DNA of 64,000 nt, taken from assembly GCF_000416985.1 (NCBI RefSeq), contig NZ_ATDL01000014.1, forward strand, positions 62,001 through 126,000, given 5' to 3'. The translations under genes were made by a program, and so were the position numbers. Numbering within the stretch: position 1 is the first letter of the stretch; each line of letters begins with the position of its first letter. The stretch comes from Sphingobacterium paucimobilis HER1398. GTDB lineage: Bacteria > Bacteroidota > Bacteroidia > Sphingobacteriales > Sphingobacteriaceae. Below the pieces are notes generated by a model. The model had not been told where the DNA came from, ran no database searches, and worked only from the letters and a program-made list of their open reading frames with translations. Of this stretch, positions 26,749 through 36,527 are shown piece by piece.

Positions 26749-26789
26749 TACGATAGGCAATTTGAATGTTTTCCAAATTGCCTTCGTAT
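26749..26789 (-). other. Intercistronic hairpin between metY and hom
   Basis: ATACGA-T-AGGCAATTTG and CAAATTGCCTTCGTAT pair over 16 bp with one bulged base and a 9-nt loop. No U-run follows on the minus strand, so it is more likely an mRNA stability or processing element than a terminator. Confidence 0.65.
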
Positions 26790-26806
26790 CTGTGGGTTAA
26801 TATTTG

Positions 26807-28357
<1,551 letters not shown>

Positions 28358-28495
28358 CTTATTTCATTTATATGCTCCAAAAATTTATTTCTTTGGACAG
28401 GAATTGGCACCTTTTCAAATACCTTTTGAAGGTTGCCAGTGGGTCATAGAGCCAGTCTCTCGCCACTTCTTTATAAATCAAGACCTATAGATAAG
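28358..28495 (-). promoter_or_regulatory. SAM-I riboswitch (S-box)
   Basis: Read on the minus strand, the S-box core is clear: CTTATC at the 5' end, AGAAGTGGCGAGAGACTGGC, ATGACCCACTGGCAACC, and AAGGTGCCAATTCCTG, closing with AATAAG that pairs with the first CTTAT as P1. The layout and spacing fit the class I SAM aptamer, which senses S-adenosylmethionine and lowers methionine-gene expression. It precedes metY-hom, exactly the expected targets. Confidence 0.92.
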
Positions 28496-28530
28496 GCGTT
28501 GATTAGATGCACTACTGTCTAAGTGCATCG

Positions 28531-28560
28531 CAAATATAAGAGATATTTTTAAATATGCAA
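28531..28560 (-). promoter_or_regulatory. Promoter of the SAM-riboswitch-metY-hom transcript
   Basis: On the minus strand TTG (complement of 28558-28560), 19 nt, then TATATTTG (complement of 28531-28538) give a textbook Bacteroidota promoter. The first transcribed bases form an 8-bp hairpin, GATGCACT / AGTGCATC (28506-28529). Confidence 0.8.
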
Positions 28561-28632
28561 TGAATTTTAAGAAGTTATTAAAATATAGAGCTTTCTCCTT
28601 TCTGGTATATGACTTTGTTCCTGTTTTATAAA

Positions 28633-29448
28633 TTAGAATTTAAGGTGTTTTACGGTAAGTCCGTTATTAATGAGTTGTTTTAAAGCATCAATTCCGATGT
28701 TCAGGTGTGTTTCAACAAATTTTTCTGTGACAGCCAGGTCGCTTTCTATAGTTTTTACACCCTCAGGTACCATGGGTTGATCCGATACGAGCAATAATGC
28801 GCCGGTAGGGATTTTATTGGCAAAGCCCACACTGAATATGGTCGCGGTTTCCATATCTACTGCCATTGCTCGGATAGTTTTTAGATACTTCTTAAACGCT
28901 TTGTCGTGTTCCCACACCCGTCTATTGGTCGTGTATACAGTTCCTGTCCAGTAATCTCTAGCGTGATCCCTGATGGTAGTTGATATTGCTTTTTGCAGCG
29001 CAAAGGCGGGCATGGATGGAACCTCAGGTGGGAAGTAGTCGTTGGAAGTACCTTCTCCACGTATGGCCGCTATCGGGAGGATAAGTTCGCCCACGGCGAT
29101 TTTCTTTTTGAGCCCTCCAGTCTTTCCTAGGAAAAGGACTGCCTTGGGCTGGATAGCGGACAATAGATCCATTACTGTAGCGGCCATTGGGCTTCCCATT
29201 CCGAAATTGATGATGGTTATGCCGTTGGCGGTACAAGCTTGCATGGCTTTGTCTTGTCCATAAATAGGAGCGTCCTCATGCATAGCAGAGAACATGGTAA
29301 CATACTTGGAGAAATTGGTTAGGAGAATATACTCTCCGAATTCTTCTAGAGGTTTTCCAGTATAACGCGGTAACCAGTTGGAGACAATGTCTTCTTTAGA
29401 TTTGAGTCCTGGTGTAATTGGGGTCTCGATAGATTTCGTTTTTTTCAT
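28633..29448 (-). CDS. amn: AMP nucleosidase, short form
   Basis: A 271-residue enzyme of the nucleoside phosphorylase fold that splits AMP into adenine and ribose 5-phosphate. Family features are NFGMGSPMAATVMDLL, FLGKTGGLKKKIAVGELILP, RGEGTSNDYFPPEVP, MAVDMETATIFSVGF and LLLVSDQPMVPEGVKT. It has only the catalytic domain, as in other Bacteroidota, lacking the N-terminal domain of the E. coli enzyme. The start MKKTKSIETP at 29448 is preferred, since an AT-rich leader ATTATACACAT precedes it; an upstream in-frame ATG would add 16 unlikely residues. Confidence 0.9.
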   Translation of the reverse strand: MKKTKSIETPITPGLKSKEDIVSNWLPRYTGKPLEEFGEYILLTNFSKYVTMFSAMHEDAPIYGQDKAMQACTANGITIINFGMGSPMAATVMDLLSAIQPKAVLFLGKTGGLKKKIAVGELILPIAAIRGEGTSNDYFPPEVPSMPAFALQKAISTTIRDHARDYWTGTVYTTNRRVWEHDKAFKKYLKTIRAMAVDMETATIFSVGFANKIPTGALLLVSDQPMVPEGVKTIESDLAVTEKFVETHLNIGIDALKQLINNGLTVKHLKF

Positions 29449-29542
29449 ATGTGTATAATTATTCGTGCATTTAATTGTTTTCTCGCTAGAACTCATGAAT
29501 GCTTCGCATTTATTTCATATTTATTTTTTTATCCTAAATAAC

Positions 29543-29571
29543 AATCCCCCACCGGATGGGTGAGGGATTTG
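29543..29571 (-). terminator. Terminator downstream of clpX
   Basis: On the minus strand AATCCCTCACCC pairs with GGTGGGGGATT around a short loop, followed by TGTTATTT. The T-run is weak but the place, 5 bp after the clpX stop, is right. Confidence 0.65.
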
Positions 29572-29576
29572 TTTGC

Positions 29577-30827
29577 TTAGGCTACTTTTAACTTCTTAAT
29601 ATCTGATTTTGCAAATTTCTTTTTTGCGTAATCGAGTGTTATATGTAAGCTTGTTTCCTCACGCTCTTCTTTTGTGGTTGGTATTTCAAACATGGCATCC
29701 AGCATAATAGCCTCACAGATACTTCGCAGCCCCCGTGCCCCCAATTTGAATTCCCATGCCTTATCAACAATGAATTCATAGACTTCTTTGTCAAACTTGA
29801 GTTCTACGCCTTCATATTCAAATAGTTTGACATACTGTTTAATCAATGCATTTTTGGGTTCGGTAAGGATACTTAAGAGTGTTTCCTTATCCAAAGGGTT
29901 TAAATGCGTTAATACAGGTAATCTTCCTATTAATTCGGGAATGAGACCGAAACTCTTTAAATCTTGTGGTGTGATATATTTATAGAGGTTGTTAAGGTCG
30001 ATGTCTTCTTCATCCTCCATCATTTTATAGCCTACGGTCTGCGTTCTCAGACGGTTGGCTATTTTTTTCTGTATACCATCAAATGCACCACCACAGATAA
30101 ATAGGATATTGCTCGTGTTTACGGTGATCATCTTTTGATCCGGGTGTTTACGCCCTCCTTGAGGTGGTACGTTGACATTGGTTCCTTCTAGGATCTTCAA
30201 AAGTGCCTGTTGTACACCTTCTCCAGAAACATCTCTGGTTATGGATGGGTTGTCACTTTTGCGGGCTACTTTATCGATCTCATCGATGTATATAATTCCT
30301 CTTTCCGCAGAAGCAACATCGTAGTCAGCTGCTTGGAGCAAACGTGTAAGTATGCTTTCCACATCTTCACCTACGTAGCCAGCCTCAGTCAATACTGTTG
30401 CATCGACGATAGAAAAAGGGACGTTAAGTATCTTTGCTACTGTCTTGGCCAACAAAGTCTTTCCTGTACCGGTTTCTCCAACGATAATCAAGTTGGATTT
30501 TTCGATTTCAGTCTCATCAGCGCTTGTTTTTTGGTTCAATCTTTTATAATGATTGTATACGGCTACCGAGATTACTTTTTTAGCTTCATCCTGTCCAATG
30601 ACATACTGATCCAAATGCTGTTTGATTTCTATCGGGCGGATGAGTTTCAGTGTTGTTTGCAACGACTTGTTTTTCCGTTGATTCAACTCTTCTGTTAAAA
30701 TCTCGCCTGCTTGTGTCACACAGCGATCACAGATATGTGCTCCATCCCCAGCAATCAGCATCAAGGCTTCGTTTTTGCTGATCCCACAAAATGAACAGTG
30801 GATATCTTTGCTGTTGTTCTTGCTCAT
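29577..30827 (-). CDS. clpX: ATP-dependent Clp protease ATPase subunit ClpX
   Basis: A 416-residue AAA+ unfoldase that feeds substrates to ClpP. The N-terminal C4 zinc domain has C11, C14, C33 and C36. Walker A is GETGTGKT (117-124). Other marks are [23 protein letters not shown] (Walker B), the GGAFDG segment and sensor-2 GARGLRSI near residue 375. The gene follows clpP with no spacer: the clpP stop codon directly abuts the clpX ATG, so the two are surely cotranscribed. Confidence 0.98.
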   Translation of the reverse strand: MSKNNSKDIHCSFCGISKNEALMLIAGDGAHICDRCVTQAGEILTEELNQRKNKSLQTTLKLIRPIEIKQHLDQYVIGQDEAKKVISVAVYNHYKRLNQKTSADETEIEKSNLIIVGETGTGKTLLAKTVAKILNVPFSIVDATVLTEAGYVGEDVESILTRLLQAADYDVASAERGIIYIDEIDKVARKSDNPSITRDVSGEGVQQALLKILEGTNVNVPPQGGRKHPDQKMITVNTSNILFICGGAFDGIQKKIANRLRTQTVGYKMMEDEEDIDLNNLYKYITPQDLKSFGLIPELIGRLPVLTHLNPLDKETLLSILTEPKNALIKQYVKLFEYEGVELKFDKEVYEFIVDKAWEFKLGARGLRSICEAIMLDAMFEIPTTKEEREETSLHITLDYAKKKFAKSDIKKLKVA

Positions 30828-31526
30828 TTATTTACTTTCTTTTCTAGGTGCTAAGACCTCATCAATCATTCCAAATTCTTTCGCTTCTGCTGCTTTCATC
30901 CAATAGTCACGGTCTGAAGATTTTTCTACCCATTCATAGGATTGTCCGGAATGTTCTGCTATTATAGTGTACAATTCTTCTTTAAGCTTTAACATCTCTC
31001 TAAGATTGATCTCCATATCCGCTGCTACTCCTTGTGCGCCTCCAGAAGGTTGGTGGATCATTACTCTAGAGTGCTTCAGGGCGGCACGTTTTCCTTTAGC
31101 CCCAGCAACTAACAATACTGCACCCATAGAAGCAGCCATACCTGTACAAATCGTGGCTACGTCTGGAGAGATATACTGCATCGTGTCGTAGATACCTAGA
31201 CCGGCATATACACTTCCGCCAGGCGAATTGATGTATATCTGTATGTCTCGCTGTGCATCAGTAGACTGTAAAAATAATAATTGTGCTTGAATGATATTTG
31301 CTACTTGGTCGTTGACGCCATCTCCCAAAAAGATAATACGGTCCATCATCAATCTAGAGAATACATCCATCTGCGCAACGTTTAACTGACGCTCCTCCAC
31401 AATGTAGGGGGTCAAGTTTGTTGGCATTTGTGTTTCTACGCGTGAAATAAAGCCATCTACGTGCTGTGAGCCAATGCGGTGATGTTTTATCGCGTATTTT
31501 CTGAATTCGTTTTTATCTATATTCAT
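30828..31526 (-). CDS. clpP: ATP-dependent Clp protease proteolytic subunit
   Basis: A 232-residue serine protease. The catalytic serine is S133 in GMAASMGA, the histidine H158 in MIHQPSGG, and an aspartate lies in the SSDRDYWM segment near residue 205. Hallmarks GDGVNDQVANIIQAQLLFL and YINSPGGSVYAGLGIYDTM are present. The N-terminus is roughly 25-30 residues longer than in E. coli, a probable propeptide. It precedes clpX directly. Confidence 0.97.
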   Translation of the reverse strand: MNIDKNEFRKYAIKHHRIGSQHVDGFISRVETQMPTNLTPYIVEERQLNVAQMDVFSRLMMDRIIFLGDGVNDQVANIIQAQLLFLQSTDAQRDIQIYINSPGGSVYAGLGIYDTMQYISPDVATICTGMAASMGAVLLVAGAKGKRAALKHSRVMIHQPSGGAQGVAADMEINLREMLKLKEELYTIIAEHSGQSYEWVEKSSDRDYWMKAAEAKEFGMIDEVLAPRKESK

Positions 31527-31595
31527 TTTGTATGATGTTACTATTTTAAAAATATTAGACTAATATAATTCGTTTTTCTCAAATACAAATAATAT

Positions 31596-32057
31596 TTATG
31601 TCTCCTTATTGTAAATTGGTAAGTCTGAAATAAAATCCACGCTGTTGTTTTCAAAGTTGACCTTACAGAAATAATGTTGCAATCCGTTGCTTACCAATAA
31701 AAGTGGAATCTTGTGCTTACTGTTATAACTGCCGATCTGTTCGAAAGTCGCCTGTGTTATCTTCACACCAGGGGCTTTGAACTCAGCTAACAATATCTTT
31801 TCTCCTTGATTGTTAAATATGACCAGATCGCTTCTTTTTTGCAGTTCATTAACGATGAGACCTCCTTCTATATTCATCAGGGATTTTGGATATTTCTTAT
31901 GCAAGTGCAAAAAATGTACCCAATGTTGCCGGACCCATTCTTCTGGTGTTAGCAATAGGTTCTTCTTCCTCAGTATATCAAAAACGTAAACTTTATCTTG
32001 AACACGCGTCAGCTTTAAGGGAAAAGGGGGTAAGTTTAATTGTACTGGCTTAAACAT
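31596..32057 (-). CDS. HsdR N-terminal-like (PD-(D/E)xK) domain protein
   Basis: A 153-residue protein starting MFKPVQLNLPPFPL. It matches the small 'type I restriction enzyme R protein N-terminus' family (HSDR_N_2). The nuclease-like core is ELQKRSDLVIFN (Asp) followed by KILLAEFKAP (ExK). EWVRQHWVHFL precedes it. In Bacteroidota this single-domain gene is habitually next to holA, as here (divergent). No hsdM or hsdS is near, so it is not part of a restriction system; a DNA-repair or replication-linked nuclease is a reasonable guess. Confidence 0.8.
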   Translation of the reverse strand: MFKPVQLNLPPFPLKLTRVQDKVYVFDILRKKNLLLTPEEWVRQHWVHFLHLHKKYPKSLMNIEGGLIVNELQKRSDLVIFNNQGEKILLAEFKAPGVKITQATFEQIGSYNSKHKIPLLLVSNGLQHYFCKVNFENNSVDFISDLPIYNKET

Positions 32058-32149
32058 AGGCAAATTTACGATTTTTTGATGGCAAAGCAAAATTGGCGTT
32101 AATAAGAGATTTATGTGTTTTAAATGAAGGAGTAATTTGAGCACTCATT

Positions 32150-32562
32150 GCCGTGCAGGGCAACAAACTTTTGCTTGATCAAAAGTTTGACAAAAATCAA
32201 GGCTGTATCTTATTTGTTGCTCCAGTGACGCTATGGTGTAAGCGCAGCCCAAGGTCTCCTTCACGCTATCCCCTCTCAAAGACTAGGGGCTGCTGGAGAT
32301 ATTGCAATCTGATAAGAATCGGTATACACCATACCTACTTTCACGGCCAAATAAGCTAAGGCCGTTTTGTATACTTTACAATAATTGTTCGCAATTTCCT
32401 TCCCTATCAGAAAAATGTCACCTTGGCGGGTTGCCAATTGTAGTAATGGTGATCCGTTGTGGCAAGCCGGCGCAGTGACGCGCTTTTACCTCCTTTTGGC
32501 AAGACAAAAGGAGGAGCCAGTCGCGGCTTGAGCGACAAAAAGATATCGATAATAAACCTTCT
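32150..32562 (+). repeat. Dispersed structured repeat, copy 1 (about 413 bp)
   Basis: This intergenic element between the HsdR_N gene and holA recurs at 52063-52475 in the same orientation. The last 148 bp (from ATGTCACCTTGGCGGG) differ at a single position that I can see; the left 100 bp differ more. It holds a left hairpin CAAACTTTTG / CAAAAGTTTG (32164-32189), CGGCC / GGCCG near 32340, and a right hairpin CCTCCTTTTG / CAAAAGGAGG (32489-32514). No reading frame is kept between the copies (a 2-nt length change near 32400), so it is non-coding. Confidence 0.9.
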
Positions 32563-32626
32563 ATTTCAATAGACAATCGTATTCACTGCGCAGATATTCC
32601 TCTATATTATGTATTTTCGCAAAGAC

Positions 32627-33637
32627 ATGAGTGCACAATCCATTTTAACTGATATCAAACAGCGTAAGTTCAAACCCCTGTATTTATTACATGGTGAAGA
32701 ATCTTATTATATTGACTTGATTAGTGATCGTATTGAGAATAGTGTTCTGGACGATAGCCAGAAGGGCTTTGATCAAACCATTCTGTATGGGAAGGATACT
32801 GATTTTTCGACTATAGTCAGTGCTGCTAAGCGGTATCCTATGTTGAGCGATTATCAGGTGATCATCGTTAAAGAAGCACAAGGGTTAAAATGGAAAGGGG
32901 ATGACGATTTCCTGATGAAGTATGTGGAACAGCCAACACCTACTACGATTCTTGTGTTTGCTTTCAAGCATGGCAAGTTCGATAAAAGAACCAAGCTCTA
33001 TAAAGCTCTTGAAAAGAAAGGTGTTGCTTTTGAATCGGAGAAACTCTACGATAATAAAGTAGCTCCTTGGATTATGGAAGAGTTGCAAAGGAATGGTCAG
33101 AAAGTGCATCCGCAAGCGGCAGCGCTTATGGCCGACTATTTGGGCACTGATCTTTCGAAAATAGCTAATGAAGTACAGAAACTGGTGCTCAATGTACCCA
33201 AAGATCGTGAAATATCCGTTCAGGATGTCGAACAGAACATTGGTATAAGTAAGGATTTTAATGTGTTTGAACTCAATTCGGCATTAGGTAAACGGGATGT
33301 TTTAAAAGCGGTTCAGATAGTCGATTATTTCGCGTCAAATCCTAAGTCCAACCCCTTTGTGGTCGTGATTGGCTCGCTGGCCGGTTATTTTACGAAGTTG
33401 TTGAAGTATCATTATCTACCCGATAAATCTTCCGCTATTGTGGCCAAGGAACTCGGTGTGCACCCATTTTTCACGAAAGAATATGATATGGCTGCTCGTA
33501 ATTTTAACAGACGTAAACTGTTTGATGTACTTTCTATACTACGGGAATATGACCTCAAGTCGAAAGGGCTGAATGCTGGGCCTAATACAAGCGATGGAGA
33601 TTTGATGCGTGAGATGCTGTTCAAGATTTTAAATTAA
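32627..33637 (+). CDS. holA: DNA polymerase III subunit delta
   Basis: A 336-residue clamp-loader subunit counted from MSAQSILTDIKQRKFKPLY. Family features are PLYLLHGEESYYIDLISDRI at the start, GKDTDFSTIVSAAKRYPMLS, VIIVKEAQ, and the C-terminal RKLFDVLSILREYDLKSKGL with a final MREMLFKI. The in-frame ATG at 32609 is less likely because a -7-like box TATTTTCG (32612-32619) overlaps it. It is divergent from the HsdR_N gene, with the structured repeat between them. Confidence 0.92.
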   Translation: MSAQSILTDIKQRKFKPLYLLHGEESYYIDLISDRIENSVLDDSQKGFDQTILYGKDTDFSTIVSAAKRYPMLSDYQVIIVKEAQGLKWKGDDDFLMKYVEQPTPTTILVFAFKHGKFDKRTKLYKALEKKGVAFESEKLYDNKVAPWIMEELQRNGQKVHPQAAALMADYLGTDLSKIANEVQKLVLNVPKDREISVQDVEQNIGISKDFNVFELNSALGKRDVLKAVQIVDYFASNPKSNPFVVVIGSLAGYFTKLLKYHYLPDKSSAIVAKELGVHPFFTKEYDMAARNFNRRKLFDVLSILREYDLKSKGLNAGPNTSDGDLMREMLFKILN

Positions 33638-33647
33638 CGGTAATATA

Positions 33648-34211
33648 ATGAAGAAATTTCTATTGTTGATTTTGTCTGCTGCTTTTTATATGCCTTTACA
33701 AGCGCAGTCTTTGTATACCTTAATTCAAGGAGGGGGTAACTTAGGCCTTGCAAACCCTGGATATAAGGGGGCATTTAACGGTTACTCCTTGCATTTTGTT
33801 TTTGGTAGGAACTTTGATGATAAAGCTTATCTTGGTTTAGGGTTGGGGAACGAACGTCTAAAAGGAAGTTATAAAGCAACGAAGGAAGGGGGGCAGGATT
33901 TGGATAAGAAATTTAATTACGATCAGAACCTATTTCCCATCTTTGTCGATGGGAGAGTTCCTTTTGCAGGGCTAGGGGAAGATGGGCGGCTGGGAGTACT
34001 AGTCAATGGGGGATACGCTCCTAAGATAAGCCCACAGTATGATCGTGGTTTTGTGTTCAAAAGCGGTATCTTCTATCTGCATGAGGCTCCAGGGAAAACG
34101 GATTGGACAGTCTCCGCGAGCTACGGTTACCAACAGCTCACTAAAAATATCGTTGGCAATGATTTTAGACATCAACATCTTAATATTTCTGTGGGGTTGA
34201 TGTTGAAGTAA
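33648..34211 (+). CDS. Secreted outer-membrane-like beta-barrel protein, unknown function
   Basis: A 187-residue protein with a signal peptide (FLLLILSAAFYMPLQAQ). The mature part has alternating short strands rich in Gly and aromatic residues (SLHFVFGRNFDDKAYLGLGL, RLGVLVNGGYAP, WTVSASYGYQQL) and ends HLNISVGLMLK, compatible with a small eight-stranded barrel. No family recognised. It starts 10 bp after holA and is probably cotranscribed with it. Confidence 0.7.
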   Translation: MKKFLLLILSAAFYMPLQAQSLYTLIQGGGNLGLANPGYKGAFNGYSLHFVFGRNFDDKAYLGLGLGNERLKGSYKATKEGGQDLDKKFNYDQNLFPIFVDGRVPFAGLGEDGRLGVLVNGGYAPKISPQYDRGFVFKSGIFYLHEAPGKTDWTVSASYGYQQLTKNIVGNDFRHQHLNISVGLMLK

Positions 34212-34248
34212 CTTCTTTACAGTTTTACTTTTTAATATATTTGTAACC

Positions 34249-34452
34249 ATGAAGGACGGAAAAACAAGAGCGGATATCAAGCCAGGTATGTTGGTGAATA
34301 TTGTGCTAAAGAAGGATCAGCGTACAGGTATTCTTACAGAGGGGATAGTCAAAGACCTGTTGACTTCTGCTTCATTTCACCACCGAGGCATTAAAGTCCG
34401 GTTGGATGATGGACAGATAGGACGTGTACAAGAGATTTTGGAGGAGGATTAA
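34249..34452 (+). CDS. ywbE: YwbE family protein
   Basis: A 67-residue protein covering the whole YwbE family pattern: RADIKPGMLVNIVLKKDQRTG, LTEGIVKDLLTSASFHHRGIKVRL and DGQIGRVQEI. The fold is probably a small SH3/KOW-like barrel; function unknown. It follows the beta-barrel gene by 37 bp. Confidence 0.88.
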   Translation: MKDGKTRADIKPGMLVNIVLKKDQRTGILTEGIVKDLLTSASFHHRGIKVRLDDGQIGRVQEILEED

Positions 34453-34477
34453 GGTAATATTTTTTTTATTTTTATTT

Positions 34478-34506
34478 TTGACTTATTACTTTTCTTTCTA
34501 CCTTTG
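34478..34506 (+). promoter_or_regulatory. Bacteroidota-type promoter upstream of the carA leader
   Basis: TTG at 34478-34480, an 18-nt spacer and TACCTTTG (TAnnTTTG) at 34499-34506. A second possible -7 box, TAGATTTG at 34693-34700, lies closer to carA but has no clear -33 partner. Confidence 0.65.
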
Positions 34507-34511
34507 TCCCT

Positions 34512-34614
34512 CGTGAAAATTGATGTTTTTAATTTGATTTCCGAGGACAATGTGTTCAATGTTTACATTGAAATATCACAAGTTTGATACGTATAGCCCA
34601 TTTGGGCTTTTTTT
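34512..34614 (+). ncRNA. Candidate small RNA or transcription attenuator upstream of carA
   Basis: Between the promoter and a terminator there are about 100 nt without a credible ORF. A perfect hairpin TTCAATG-TTTA-CATTGAA (34555-34572) is followed by the terminator AGCCC-ATTT-GGGCT with seven T (34595-34614). carA starts 112 nt later. The unit could be an independent sRNA or a pyrimidine-linked attenuator; I do not recognise a known family. Confidence 0.5.
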
Positions 34615-34726
34615 ATGTCCAAAAATTGGGAATCGAGTTTTCAAATAGTCAAAGCATCAGCTAACATGTAGGACAGAGATTACAGCTCCTTCTAGATTTG
34701 AAATTATTTAGTACTTAATATAGAAA

Positions 34727-35827
34727 ATGACCAGCTACAGTAAATTACCCGCAATTTTAGTTTTAGAAGATGGAACAGTTTTTCACGGCAAAGCCGCAGG
34801 AAAAATTGGTACAACTACTGGAGAAATTTGTTTCAATACCGGTACCACAGGATATCAAGAAATATTCACTGATCCGTCGTATTATGGACAGATTATGGTG
34901 ACCACCAATTCTCATATTGGTAATTATGGTATTGATGAGGATGATGCCGAATCGAATAAGAATCAAATTGCGGGACTGGTTTGTAAAAACTATAATATCA
35001 ATTACAGCCGTAAAATGGCAGATGAGTCTATACAGAGTTATTTTGAGGCTCAAAATCTGGTTGGTATTTCTGATATTGATACGCGTTCTTTAGTACGTCA
35101 TATACGCGATAAGGGTGCTATGAATGCCATCATCTCTTCAGAGAACTTAGACGAAGCATCGTTGAAAGCTACTTTGGCAGAAGTGCCTTCGATGGCTGGT
35201 CTGGAATTGTCTTCCTTAGTAACCACGAAGGAGCCTTATTTCTATGGTGATGATACGGCGAGTACACGTATTGCTGTTTTGGATTTAGGTATAAAGAAAA
35301 ATATCCTGCGTAATTTTGACGCAAGACAGGTTTATGCCAAAGTGTTTCCTGCGAAAACCAGTTTTGAGGAGATGGAAGCTTGGGGTGCTGATGGGTATTT
35401 TATTTCCAATGGTCCTGGTGACCCTTCGGCTATGCAATACGCGATCACGACAGTTCAAGAGATTCTTGCAGCAGACAAGCCTATGTTTGGTATCTGTCTG
35501 GGACATCAGATTTTAGCGCTAGCTAACGGTATCCGTACTGAAAAAATGTTTAACGGCCATCGCGGTATCAACCATCCTGTGAAAAACATTATTGCCGACA
35601 AATGCGAGATTACGTCACAGAATCATGGATTCGGTGTAGTGCGTGAAGATATTGAGAACTCGGACATAGTCGAGGTGACACATATCAATTTGAATGACAA
35701 TTCTATCGAAGGAATTCGTGTTAAAGGTAAAAAAGCTTTTTCAGTGCAGTACCATCCGGAGTCTTCTCCAGGACCTCACGATTCTCGTTATTTATTTGAT
35801 GATTTCATCAGTATGATAAAAGGTTAA
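34727..35827 (+). CDS. carA: Carbamoyl-phosphate synthase small (glutaminase) subunit
   Basis: A 366-residue subunit that hydrolyses glutamine and channels ammonia to CarB for carbamoyl phosphate. The N-terminal domain carries LVLEDGTVFHGKAAG, GEICFNTGTTGYQEIFTDPS and DTRSLVRHIRDKGAM. The class I amidotransferase domain has SNGPGDPSA, the nucleophile C257 in GICLGHQ, and HPESSPGP with the catalytic His. Normal length. carB does not follow; the gene ends at a strong terminator, so the large subunit must be encoded elsewhere. Confidence 0.97.
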   Translation: MTSYSKLPAILVLEDGTVFHGKAAGKIGTTTGEICFNTGTTGYQEIFTDPSYYGQIMVTTNSHIGNYGIDEDDAESNKNQIAGLVCKNYNINYSRKMADESIQSYFEAQNLVGISDIDTRSLVRHIRDKGAMNAIISSENLDEASLKATLAEVPSMAGLELSSLVTTKEPYFYGDDTASTRIAVLDLGIKKNILRNFDARQVYAKVFPAKTSFEEMEAWGADGYFISNGPGDPSAMQYAITTVQEILAADKPMFGICLGHQILALANGIRTEKMFNGHRGINHPVKNIIADKCEITSQNHGFGVVREDIENSDIVEVTHINLNDNSIEGIRVKGKKAFSVQYHPESSPGPHDSRYLFDDFISMIKG

Positions 35828-35857
35828 AAAAAAGGCTCAGTTTTCTGAGCCTTTTTT
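35826..35857. terminator. Terminator of carA
   Basis: A-run, then the stem GGCTCAG-TTTT-CTGAGCC, then six T; it starts within the carA stop codon region. The symmetrical A/T runs allow use from both sides. The next 100 nt hold nothing I can name. Confidence 0.92.
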
Positions 35858-35959
35858 ATGCGTATACTGTCGTGTTAGAATACTTTTTTTTATAGGTCAA
35901 CGTGCTTGTACCAGCCACGATTAGGTATATTCAGAATATCTGTATCTGAGAAACGATGT

Positions 35960-36340
35960 TTAATATACTTTAGGACTTTCCAATAAATCGGTGACATATC
36001 CTAAGATCTCAATCTCGCTGTGTCCATCCTCTAACATAGAAAAGGTGAGGTATGCCGCATATATTTCTCCACTGAATACAATATGCTTGTCTTGTACGAT
36101 AGTATCGATAATCTGATCTCTTATTTCTACGCCTACATGTTGGAGTTCATTGTGTAGATTGGTCGAGATGGTCTCATGACATTCGCCACTGGCAAAACCA
36201 ACTATAATGTGTAAGACTAGCTTATCAAAAATGTCAGGATCTTGGTTCTTGAATTTATTGGCATAAAGGTCGTAGTCAAATCGTTTTTTTGCACTATTGA
36301 CTATTTTATCCCAGATCAAAAATTCTGTTTTCGTCTGCAT
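35960..36340 (-). CDS. Hypothetical protein, 126 aa
   Basis: A soluble, mostly helical protein without signal peptide or membrane segment. It opens MQTKTEFLIWDKIVNSAKKRF and has an acidic C-terminal half (MLEDGHSEIEILGYVTDLLES). I do not recognise a family. Codon use and the clean non-overlapping position support a real gene. It stands alone. Confidence 0.6.
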   Translation of the reverse strand: MQTKTEFLIWDKIVNSAKKRFDYDLYANKFKNQDPDIFDKLVLHIIVGFASGECHETISTNLHNELQHVGVEIRDQIIDTIVQDKHIVFSGEIYAAYLTFSMLEDGHSEIEILGYVTDLLESPKVY

Positions 36341-36512
36341 AACTGTAATCGTTTATAAGGTGGTTATGTAAATATAAAAAAAACGTACTGTATTTCAAAG
36401 CGTAAAAAGGGGATCTGCCTCTCAGTAAAGAGAATATTTCAATTTTTGTAGAAAACCATTTTCAACGAAAAGCTGTTTATTAATTAGAATTATGGAGTCT
36501 TTTTAACAAGCG

Positions 36513-36522
36513 AAAAAGGAGG
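36513..36522 (+). promoter_or_regulatory. Strong Shine-Dalgarno site
   Basis: AAAAAGGAGG followed by TTATC and the ATG at 36528 is a near-perfect Shine-Dalgarno with 5-nt spacing. Such sites are rare in Bacteroidota, so it supports this start and suggests a special mode of initiation. Confidence 0.75.
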
Positions 36523-36527
36523 TTATC

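Noticed and set aside
30210..30698. A 162-codon frame opposite clpX
   Set aside because: It is a shadow of the AAA+ coding sequence on the other strand; composition is unlike a real protein.
31596..32057. Restriction-modification system suggested by the HsdR-like domain
   Set aside because: No helicase part and no hsdM or hsdS exist nearby; the small family is a regular neighbour of holA in this phylum.
34506..34548. A stem GTCC-TCG / CGAGGAC at the 5' end of the carA upstream RNA
   Set aside because: Its left arm overlaps the predicted promoter and start site, so most of it would not be transcribed.
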